From Lysobacterales bacterium (GTDB lineage: Bacteria > Pseudomonadota > Gammaproteobacteria > Xanthomonadales > Ahniellaceae): a stretch of DNA of 21,985 nt. Positions 1 to 6,913 of the stretch are shown piece after piece. The DNA lies in contig JADKHK010000001.1 in assembly GCA_016721845.1 (NCBI GenBank), forward strand, positions 1-21,985, in the 5' to 3' direction. The notes below the pieces were generated by a model. The model saw only the letters and a list, made by a program, of their open reading frames with translations. It was not told the DNA's origin and made no database searches. The position numbers and the translations under genes are program-made. Positions within the stretch are counted from its first letter, which is position 1. Each line of letters opens with the position of its first letter.

Positions 1-1502
1 CGAGATTGAACTGGTCCTGCCAACGAACTCGAAACGCGCCTTTGCTAGCGTTGTCGCGGGCCGTGCGCCCGATGACTCCTTGAGAGATCAGCTGCGTGCG
101 CGGTAGGTGGCTGATGTGCCGTCGCGCACGTCCTGCTTGTTCGGCAGGCCGAGGTGTTCCTGCGGCGTGACGTAGCAGAGCATGGCGGTGCCGTACCAGC
201 CGATCATCGCCGCGCCGATCGCGCTGGTGATGTGGTCGTAGCCGGGCGCGATGTCGGTGGTCAGCGGGCCGAGCGTGAACGGCGCTTCGCCGCACCGCGC
301 AGCCGCTTGTCCATGTTCTCCTTGATCAACTGCATCGGCACGTGGCCGGGGCCTTCAGATCACGGTCTGCATTGTCGTGCTTCCAGGCGATCTTGGTCAG
401 TCCGCCGAGCGTTCCAGTTCGGGCGAACTGGGCGCGATCGTTGGCATCGGCAATCGAGCCCGACGCAGGCTGTCACCGAGCCGAGAAGGCGACGTCGCAG
501 GCCTGCGATGTCGCAGATCTCTTCGAAAGCGTGTAGAGGAAGGATTCCTTTGTGATGCGCCAATCACCACTTGGGCATGGGATCGAACCGCCGCGCGAGA
601 CGATGCCGGTGACACGACGCGCGGTCAGCGGCACAGGCCAGGCGCACACCGGCATGGATCGTGAAGTAGTCGACGCCCTGCTCGGCCTGTTCGATCAGCG
701 TGTCGCGGAAATGTCCCAGGTCAGTTCTTCGGCACGGCCGTCGACTTTTTCCAGCGCCTGGTAGATCGGCACGGTGCCGATCGGCACCGGCGAATTGCGC
801 ATGATCCATTCGCGCGTTTCGTGGATGTGCTTGCCGGTCGACAGGTCCATGACCGTATCGGCGCCCCAGCGGATCGCCCACACCATCTTTTCGACTTCCT
901 CGGCAATCGAACTCGTCACCGCCGAATTACCGATGTTGGCATTGATCTTCACCCGGAAGTTGCGGCCGATGATCATCGGCTCGGTTTCCGGATGGTTGAT
1001 GTTGTTCGGGATGATCGCGCGGCCCGCGAGCGACTTCGTCGCGCACGAACTCGGGCGTGATCAGGCTCGGGATCGCCGCACCGAACGACTCGCCTGCATG
1101 CTGCTTGAAACCGCCGAGCGCGCGCAGCGATTCGAGCTTCGCGTTCTCGCGGATCGCGATGTACTCCATCTCGGGCGTGACGATGCCGCGCTTCGCATAG
1201 TGCATTTGCGAGACGTTGGCGCCGGACTTCGCGACACGCGGCGCATGCACGCGCGGGAAGCGCACCGCGGCGAGTTTCGGATCGGCCGCGCGCTGGCGCC
1301 CGTACTGCGAACTGAGGTCGGGCAGACGCGTCGTGTCGTCGCGCGCGTCGATCCACTGCGCACGCAGCTCGGCCAGGCCGGCCGTCAGGTCGATGCGCAC
1401 CGAGTCATCGGTATACGGTCCCGAGGTGTCGTAGACGGCGAACGGCGGATTCTTCTCGGCACCGAACACCTTCGGCGTGTCGCTCAACGCGATCTCGCGC
1501 AT
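1..1502 (-). pseudogene. thiC: ThiC, phosphomethylpyrimidine synthase (3'-truncated by window, frameshifted)
   Basis: ThiC is a radical-SAM enzyme that converts aminoimidazole ribotide to hydroxymethylpyrimidine phosphate in thiamine synthesis. Pieces in all three minus frames give one ThiC in order: MREIALSDTP and YDTSGPY (about 1400-1502), ANVSQMHYAKRGIVTPEMEY (about 1160-1230), GRNFRVKINANIGNSAVTSS (about 910-975), VDYFTIHAGV, SRGGSI (near 580), YDHITSAIGAAMIGWYGTAM (181-240), LCYVTPQEHLGLPNKQDVRD (121-180), and FEF..QDQFNL at the window edge. There are at least eight indels plus an in-frame stop, densest below position 600. The C-terminal CxxCx4C iron-sulphur motif lies outside the window. 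The N-terminus is also short: in E. coli ThiC the matching MREI follows about 45 residues ending in VRVP, and here an in-frame TGA lies five codons upstream of the ATG. Identity is certain. Whether the damage is biological or sequencing error is not, and error is likelier. Confidence 0.9.
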
Positions 1503-1545
1503 AAAGGGTCTCTCTCAGCCGGCGCATGGCGCGGCACCCCCGCTG
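1503..1545 (-). promoter_or_regulatory. TPP riboswitch (THI box), 5' half only
   Basis: Reading the minus strand, GGGGGTGCC (1541-1533) is followed by a GCGC-CAT-GCGC hairpin (P3) and then GGCTGAGAGAGACCCTTT (1520-1503). This is the pyrimidine-sensing half of a TPP aptamer, with the near-invariant CUGAGA and the P2 strands GGGGGU/ACCC and GUGCC/GGCUGA. The second half, with the CCUGA element and the pyrophosphate-binding P4/P5 arm, should follow CCCTTT. Instead the next bases are the ThiC coding sequence for MREIALSDTP. The location just upstream of thiC fits the usual thiamine feedback control of this gene. The element as read cannot be functional. Confidence 0.8.
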
Positions 1546-1596
1546 GCGCGCATTGAAGCAGGTTTCAGGGCCAGGCGGGAGTCGCGTCGCAGGCGC

Positions 1597-2567
1597 TCAC
1601 TGTTCAGCAGCCCATCGCGCCACCGCGTGGTAAATCGGAATGCCGAACAGGATGTTGAAGGAAAGGTCAGACCGAGCGACATGCCGAAGTACAGCGACGG
1701 ATTCGCCTCGGGGATCGCCTGTCGGACTACCGCAGGCACGGCGATGTAGGACGCGCTGGCGGCCAGCACCATGAGCAGGGTGGTGTCGCCGACGGACAAG
1801 CCCTGCAACCCGCGCCAGCCCCGGGCCATGGCGGCATGGACCCAGGGCGCCAGCAAGGCATAGAGCAGCAACCACGGCGACTTGCCGCGCAGCTCACCGA
1901 TGTTGCGCGGAGGCAGCAGGCCCATATCGAGCAGGAAGAACGACAGCATGCCCTTGAAGAGATCGCCCGAGAACGGTTGCATGGCGCGTTCGCCGGACTC
2001 CCCGTCACTACACCCACGACCATCGCGCCCAGCAACAGCAGCTGCGCGCCATCGGTGAAGGACTCATGCAGGGACCTTGGACGGCGAGATCGCCGACCTC
2101 GGCCCCTCGCCGCCGTCGTGCTGCTGCCGCGTCCAGTTCGCCAGCATGACCGCCATGACGATGGCCGGTGATTCCATGAGCGCCATGGCCGCCGCCATGT
2201 GCCCACCGTACGGCACGTGATTCTGTTCGAGGAACTGGACGGCGGTGATGAACGTGACCGCGCTCACCGAACCGTAGGTCGCCGCCAACGCCGCCGCGTC
2301 ATAGCCGTTGAGGAACCGACGCAAGATCAGGTAGCCGAGCGCAGGAACGCTGACGGCCATCAACACCGCTAGCGCCAAACTGGAGACCACATCCGGGGTA
2401 AGGCCGGATTCGCGCAACGCAAACCCGCCCTTCAGACCCAGCGCCATCAACAGGTACAGGGACAGGAACCGTGCGATCGGCGGGGGGATCTCGAGATTGG
2501 AGCGAACGAATCCGGCCAGCAAGCCGAACACGAAGAACAGGATGGCGGGGTCGAGCAGATTCTGCAT
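1597..2567 (-). CDS. sbtA: SbtA-family sodium-dependent bicarbonate transporter (frameshifted)
   Basis: This is an inner-membrane permease of the Sbt_1 family, whose cyanobacterial members are Na+/HCO3- symporters. The start is ATG 2567, with GAGG about 7 bases upstream. Frame one gives MQNLLDPAILFFVFGLLAGF, a LMALGLKGGFAL helix and the family-typical AALAATYGSVSAVTFITA. It continues after an insertion near 2075 with SFTDGAQLLLLGAMVVGVVTG, after a lost base in the C run at 2000-2003 with SGDLFKGMLSFFLLDMGLL, and after another lost base at 1660-1661 with FNILFGIPIYHAVARWAAEQ and a stop. The repaired product is about 323 residues, normal for the family, with two related helical halves. It ends 52 bp before the riboswitch that precedes thiC and reads in the same direction. 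Substrate is inferred from family only, since non-cyanobacterial members are poorly characterised. Confidence 0.8.
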
Positions 2568-2691
2568 GGCAACCTCGAAGTAAACCGCACGATTGTTTCA
2601 TCACGCGTGTCGCGAACGCGTCAATCCGACGGGCTCGAGCGGCGTGACTGCGGTTTTCGTCCCGGCTACGCGGCGTCGCCGGAGACCCGTC

Positions 2692-3579
2692 TTGACTCGG
2701 AACCTGATCGCAAGCTTGCTCGTGTTCGGCGTCGCGTCGAGCCCTGTCGTTCTTGCCGGCGACAGCGGCGTCGGCGATGTGTTCTCGCCCTTGTTGACGG
2801 CAACCCGGACGGCGGCGACGGCTGCAATCGCCGATTCTGCTTCGTCGAAACCGGCTACCAATGCATCGGGGAACCGTCGGTCTGCCTGTCGATCTGCGGC
2901 GATGGCGTGATTGCCAGCAACGAGCAGTGCGATGACGACAACCCTTTGAACAACGATGGCTGTTCGGACACGTGCACGATCGAGGCACCCTATACCTGCA
3001 TCGGCAGCCCTTCTGTCTGCCAGTCGCCGTTCGAAATCAACTGCAACGACAGCCTCGATAACGATGGCAACGGACTCATCGACTGTGCCGACGTCCGTTG
3101 CCCTGCACTGCAATGCATCGGTGGGTGCGTACGCCGCCGGCCAGACCGCCGTGGTGTACACCTCCGCGGATGTCCCCAAGTCGATCCCGGACAACCAGCC
3201 CGTCGGCGTCGGCAGCGCAATCGCGGTCGGCGGGCGAGGACAGGTGCAGCGCGTGGTGATGCGGTTGAACGCAACCCACACGTCCGATTCGGATCTCGAC
3301 ATCGCCCTGCTCGCACCGGACGCCACCAGCGTCGAGACCTCCACCGACAATGGTGCCTCAGGCGCCAACTACACGAACACGATATTCAACTCGGCCTGTG
3401 CCACCGCGATCACCAGCGGATCGGCGCCATTTACGGGCTGCTTCCGCCCGGAGTCGTCCTATGTCGCGTTCAACGGGAAACAGGCCCAAGGCGCCTGGCA
3501 GCTGCGCATTGCTGACGACGCGAGCGGTGACATCGGGACCTTGAATGCGTGGTTGCTGGCCCTGTGCGTGTCGCAGTGA
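2692..3579 (+). CDS. Secreted Cys-rich-repeat (DUF4215-like) plus P-domain protein (frameshifted)
   Basis: A TTG start at 2692 follows GGAG by 7 bases and opens a Sec signal peptide (TRNLIASLLVFGVASSPVVLA, cleavage expected after VLA). After a frame change near 2770 come two copies of the Myxococcus-type cysteine-rich repeat (DGNPDGGDGC...CFVETGYQC and CGDGVIASNEQCDDDNPLNN...C). An acidic segment DNDGNGLIDCAD follows, which could bind Ca2+. After a second change near 3115 comes a proprotein-convertase P domain: VPKSIPDN, the core SDLDIALLAPD, FNGKQAQGAWQLRIADDASG, then LNAWLLALC. The product is about 295 residues and is exported. No protease catalytic domain is present, so the P domain probably serves as a beta-sandwich adhesion or stability module. 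Function unknown. It is divergent from sbtA across a 124-bp gap. Confidence 0.75.
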
Positions 3580-3686
3580 CGCACCCCCGCCGACACCGAG
3601 TCGATGCGCGCCGCGCCGACCTGATCTGAGTCAACGCACGGCCGCGGGCCATGCTCGACGATGCCGCGTTCCCACGGAGCGCGCCC

Positions 3687-4931
3687 ATGAGCGACATCCA
3701 CGACATTTTGATCATCGGTGCCGGCCCGGCCGGCTTGAGTCTGGCCGGCGTGCTCGCGCGCCAAGGCTTGGCCGTCTGCATCGCGGATCCGGGCACACGC
3801 GAATCGCTGGCGCAACCGCTGGACGATGGCCGCGAGATCGCCTTGACCCCACTGTCGCGGCAATTGCTCGAGGACTGGGGGCAATGGCCGCTGCTCGGCT
3901 CCGACGAATTCGCGCGACTGCGCGAGGCACAAGTCTTCGACGGCGATTCGACCGAGCCGATGCGCGTGTCGACACCGCAGGGCGCGGCCGCGCTCGGCTG
4001 GATGGCCAGCAACCACGCGCTGCGTCGCGTCGCTTACGCGGTGGCGACGGCACAGGAGGGGATCGACTGGCGGCTCGGGCGCAAGGTCGTCGAGGTGAGG
4101 AACGAGGCCACGCATGCTCAAGTCACACTCGACGATGGAACGCTCTGCCGAGCCCGGCTCGTGGTCGCGGCCGACAGCCGCTTCTCCAGCAGTCGCCGCG
4201 CCGCCGGCATTGCCGCGCGTCATCGCGATTTCGGGCGCAGCATGCTGGTCTGTCGCATGCGCCTCGAAAAACCGCAGCCCGGCATCGCCTGGGAGTGGCT
4301 GGCGTATGGCCAGACCTTGGCCCTGTTGCCGCTGCAGCATGATCTCGCCTCGGTGGTCATCACCTTGCCGCCCGCGGACATCGCAGGTCTGCAGTCGCTG
4401 TCGCCCGAAGCGTTCAACGACGAGGTCGCGCGCCATTACGCGCATCGGCTCGGCGCGATGCATCTGGTCGGCGAACGCCATGTCTATCCGCTGGTCGGCG
4501 TGGCGCCGGAACGCCTCGTGGCCGAACGCTTCGCTTGCATCGGCGACGCCGCGATCGGCATGCACCCGATCACCGCACACGGCTACAACCTCGGCCTGCG
4601 CGGCATCGCCTTGCTGGCCGACCGCATCCTGCTCGCGCAACGTCGCGGTCGCGATTTCGCCGCGATGGATGTGCTGGTCGACTTCGAGCGTGACCTGCGC
4701 GCCATCGCGCAACCGCTCTATCTGGCGACGCTGTCGGTGGTGCACCTGTACGGCGACGACCGTCCGTTGATGCGTGTCCTGCGTCGGGCATTGCTGCGCG
4801 TCGCCGAGCATGCGGCGCCGTTCCGGATGCTGCTCACTGCGGCCCTGGCTGGCCGCGAAACGCGCCCGCCGATGCCGCTGCGCCTGATCGCACGCTTGGC
4901 GGCAGTGCTGCCAGGACGGAGCGCGCGTTAA
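3687..4931 (+). CDS. ubiM: UbiM-type FAD-dependent ubiquinone ring hydroxylase
   Basis: This flavin monooxygenase hydroxylates the ring of ubiquinone precursors. UbiM members vary in which ring positions they modify. The intact 414-residue frame starts at ATG 3687 (GGAG 8 bases upstream), and an ATG 36 bp earlier in frame is less likely. The dinucleotide fold is at residues 8-25 (IIGAGPAGLSLAGVLARQ). DGREIALTPLSRQLL near 47, ASNHALRRVAYAV near 112 and VAADSRFSSSRRAAGI near 170 follow. The second FAD motif at about 289-307 reads GDAAIGMHPITAHGYNLGL. That HP.TAHG.NLGL form is the hallmark that separates UbiM (as in Neisseria) from UbiH/UbiI/UbiF, which have a NP.AGQG.NLG form. It stands alone, with no other ubi gene in the window. 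Confidence is high for the family and good for UbiM. Regiospecificity cannot be read from sequence. Confidence 0.85.
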   Translation: MSDIHDILIIGAGPAGLSLAGVLARQGLAVCIADPGTRESLAQPLDDGREIALTPLSRQLLEDWGQWPLLGSDEFARLREAQVFDGDSTEPMRVSTPQGAAALGWMASNHALRRVAYAVATAQEGIDWRLGRKVVEVRNEATHAQVTLDDGTLCRARLVVAADSRFSSSRRAAGIAARHRDFGRSMLVCRMRLEKPQPGIAWEWLAYGQTLALLPLQHDLASVVITLPPADIAGLQSLSPEAFNDEVARHYAHRLGAMHLVGERHVYPLVGVAPERLVAERFACIGDAAIGMHPITAHGYNLGLRGIALLADRILLAQRRGRDFAAMDVLVDFERDLRAIAQPLYLATLSVVHLYGDDRPLMRVLRRALLRVAEHAAPFRMLLTAALAGRETRPPMPLRLIARLAAVLPGRSAR

Positions 4932-4934
4932 TCG

Positions 4935-4955
4935 AGCGGCGCCGCCGCTGCCTTT
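4935..4955 (+). terminator. Weak hairpin after ubiM
   Basis: AGCGGC (4935-4940), loop GCC, GCCGCT (4944-4949), then GCCTTTC. A perfect 6-bp GC stem begins 4 bases after the ubiM stop codon but has only three T residues behind it. It is a plausible weak terminator and no more than that. The remaining gap to the convergent tetR stop (4956-5063) shows nothing recognisable. Confidence 0.3.
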
Positions 4956-5063
4956 CGAACTGCGTTGCCGCACCGTGCTGTCGGAAGAACTCGTGGTGCC
5001 TGCGGCCGTCGACGACCCCGAGATCCAGCGCGACGAGAACGGTCACGCTGCCAGCACCCGCGG

Positions 5064-5735
5064 TCAGCGACCGCGATCCGCGCTGGGCCGCCCGTAGGCA
5101 CGCAGGAACATCTCGACGACGCTGTCGATGTGCGCGGCAGTTTCCTTGCGCGGCACCGGCTTCGAGCAGCCGCACAGTTGCTTCAGATGACCAATGCCCT
5201 TGAGCAGGCAGAAGAAGTGTTGCGCAGCGCGCGGCGGATCGGGGATGTCGAGCTGCTTGGCGGCGATCGCCTGATTCAGAAATCGCTCGAAATCCGACAA
5301 TGTCTTGCGCGGACCGGCGTCGAAGAACAACTCGGCCAGATGGGCGTCCTGGCCCGCATTCGCGATCATCATGCGATGCAAGGACAACGATTCCGGACTG
5401 TGGATCAGGCCGTGAAAGCCGTGTGCAATCGCGAGCAGGGCGTCGCGGATCGGCGCACCGTCCGGCACGTGGAAGATCGCCGCCGGCATCTGCTGCTCGC
5501 ACTTCGACTCGACCGCAGCCTTGAACAGTGCGTCCTTGTCGCCGAAGTGGCTGTAGACGGTGAGTTTGGACACCTCGGCGACTTTCGCGATCGTGTCCAT
5601 GCTGGTGCCGTCGAAGCCATGGGTGGCGAACAATTGCTTGGCGGCGTCGAGGATGGCATCCCGCTTGCCCATGTCCTTGGGCCGCCCCTGTGGCTGCGGT
5701 TTTTTCTTCGACACGGGCTTCACGGATTTGGTCAT
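5064..5735 (-). CDS. TetR/AcrR-family repressor with AefR-like C-terminal domain
   Basis: This is a dimeric transcriptional repressor of 223 residues. A basic Lys/Pro-rich tail (residues 1-24) is followed by the TetR DNA-binding domain at about 25-71: DAILDAAKQLFATHGFDGTS, MDTIAKVAEVSKLTVYSHF and GDKDALFKAAVE. The C-terminal ligand domain (FFDAGPRKTLSDFERFLNQA, HFFCLLKGIGHLKQLC) resembles the AefR-type TetR_C domain. The gene is divergent from an RND adaptor-pump operon with 74 bp between start codons. This is the standard arrangement for a local repressor that controls its own gene and the pump and is released by a pump substrate. The ligand is unknown. The frame is intact. A perfect 7-bp hairpin, CGCGGTC-AGC-GACCGCG (5059-5075), straddles its stop codon. 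Confidence 0.9.
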   Translation of the reverse strand: MTKSVKPVSKKKPQPQGRPKDMGKRDAILDAAKQLFATHGFDGTSMDTIAKVAEVSKLTVYSHFGDKDALFKAAVESKCEQQMPAAIFHVPDGAPIRDALLAIAHGFHGLIHSPESLSLHRMMIANAGQDAHLAELFFDAGPRKTLSDFERFLNQAIAAKQLDIPDPPRAAQHFFCLLKGIGHLKQLCGCSKPVPRKETAAHIDSVVEMFLRAYGRPSADRGR

Positions 5736-5809
5736 AACAATACTGGACAGTTCGGTTTAGTAACCATACTATACCGGCCGGTTCATTAACCCGTCCACCG
5801 GAATCTGCC
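5736..5809. promoter_or_regulatory. Divergent promoter/operator between tetR and the RND operon
   Basis: This AT-richer gap holds two overlapping dyads. One is a 22-bp imperfect inverted repeat at 5754-5775 (GGTTTAGTA, spacer ACCA, TACTATACC, 8 of 9 pairs). The other is a perfect 10-bp palindrome ACCGGCCGGT at 5773-5782. The first has the size expected of a TetR operator and contains a TACTAT/TATACC stretch that could be the -10 region of the pump operon. A bound repressor would therefore cover both promoters. The dyads are seen directly; their role is inferred. Confidence 0.6.
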
Positions 5810-6913
5810 ATGTCCTTGCCCGCGCGCCTGTCCGTTGCTGCACTCGTGTCCTTGTTCGTTCTCGTTGCAGCCGGTTGTGGCGGCTCCGGCAAACCGCTGG
5901 AGCCGGCCAAGCCCGCGATCGTGGTCAAGCCGATTCCACTCGAAGCCATGGCGATCGAAACCTATGCCGGCGACGTGCGTGCGCGCGTGCAGAGCACGCT
6001 GGGCTTTCGGGTCGCCGGCAAGATCGACAAGCGGCTGGTCGATGTGGGTGCCCGCGTGCGCAAGGGCCAGGCACTCGCCACCCTCGTCCCCGACGACTTG
6101 AACCTGCAGGTCAGCGCTTACGAGGCAGCCGTGGCCTCGGCCGAAGCGAATCTTGCGCTGGCCGACGCCGAACTCGAACGCCATCGCCAACTGCTCGACC
6201 GGAAGTACATCAGCCAGGCGTTGTTCGATGCCCGCGCGAACCAGCAGAAAGCCGCCGCAGCGGGGCTGGAACAGGCCCGCGCGCAACTCGAAGTGGCACG
6301 CAACCAGACCACTTACACACAGCTCGCGGCCGATGCCAGCGGCGTGATCACGCAGATCATGGCCGAGGTTGGCCAGGTGGTGTCACCCGGCCAGCCGGTG
6401 GCCGCGCTGGCGCATGAAGGCGAACTCGAAGTCGCCATCGACGTGCCCGAATCGCGGGTCGGCGAGTTCAAGCCGGGACGTGTCGTCATCGCGGAAATGT
6501 GGGCCGCCAGCGGCAAGCGTTATCCGGCCACGATACGCGAGGTATCGCCCCAGGCCGATCCGGCCACGCGCACCAATGCCGTCAAGGTCGCATTCGACGC
6601 CCCCGATGGCGACGTGCAGCTTGGCCGCACCGCACGCATCTTCCTGACCGACGCGGCACGTGCATCCTCGGTCCTGGTGCCGCTTTCGGCGGTGCACGAG
6701 AAGGACGGCAAGCCGGCGGTGTACATCGTCGATGCGAAGACGAAACAGGTGGCCTTGCGTGAAGTGACGCTCGGCGTCTATCGCGAGGATGGCGCGACCG
6801 TCACCGGTGGTCTCGCGGCCACCGATTGGGTCGTCGCGAACGGCGTCCACAAGCTGCAGCCGGGCCAGGCAATCAAGCCGATCGACCGCGACAACCGTCC
6901 GGTGACGCTGTGA
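5810..6913 (+). CDS. RND efflux periplasmic adaptor (membrane fusion) lipoprotein
   Basis: This adaptor bridges an RND pump to an outer-membrane channel. The product has 367 residues. A signal peptide ends in a lipobox VAAGC (Cys23), so it should be lipid-anchored. The order is typical of the family: a first beta/lipoyl half (TLGFRVAGKIDKRLVDVGARV then RKGQALATL, about 62-96), an alpha-hairpin coil (about 103-165, rich in AEANLALADAELERHRQLL), and the second lipoyl half (TQLAADASGVITQIMAEVGQ, about 168-190). The beta-barrel and membrane-proximal domains follow (ATIREVSPQADPATRTNAVK, LVPLSAVHEKDGKPAVYIVD). Its stop overlaps the pump start by 4 bases (GTGA), so the two are translationally coupled. 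No outer-membrane factor is present, so a TolC-like protein elsewhere is presumably shared. The frame is intact. Confidence 0.93.
   Translation: MSLPARLSVAALVSLFVLVAAGCGGSGKPLEPAKPAIVVKPIPLEAMAIETYAGDVRARVQSTLGFRVAGKIDKRLVDVGARVRKGQALATLVPDDLNLQVSAYEAAVASAEANLALADAELERHRQLLDRKYISQALFDARANQQKAAAAGLEQARAQLEVARNQTTYTQLAADASGVITQIMAEVGQVVSPGQPVAALAHEGELEVAIDVPESRVGEFKPGRVVIAEMWAASGKRYPATIREVSPQADPATRTNAVKVAFDAPDGDVQLGRTARIFLTDAARASSVLVPLSAVHEKDGKPAVYIVDAKTKQVALREVTLGVYREDGATVTGGLAATDWVVANGVHKLQPGQAIKPIDRDNRPVTL

Noticed and set aside
774..1556. A 260-codon plus-strand open frame opposite thiC
   Set aside because: The minus strand is clearly ThiC. The plus frame also covers the riboswitch and has no recognisable domain.
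3459..4973. A 504-codon minus-strand open frame opposite ubiM
   Set aside because: It is a shadow of ubiM. The His/Gln/Arg-rich translation lacks any fold signal and it runs into the P-domain gene.
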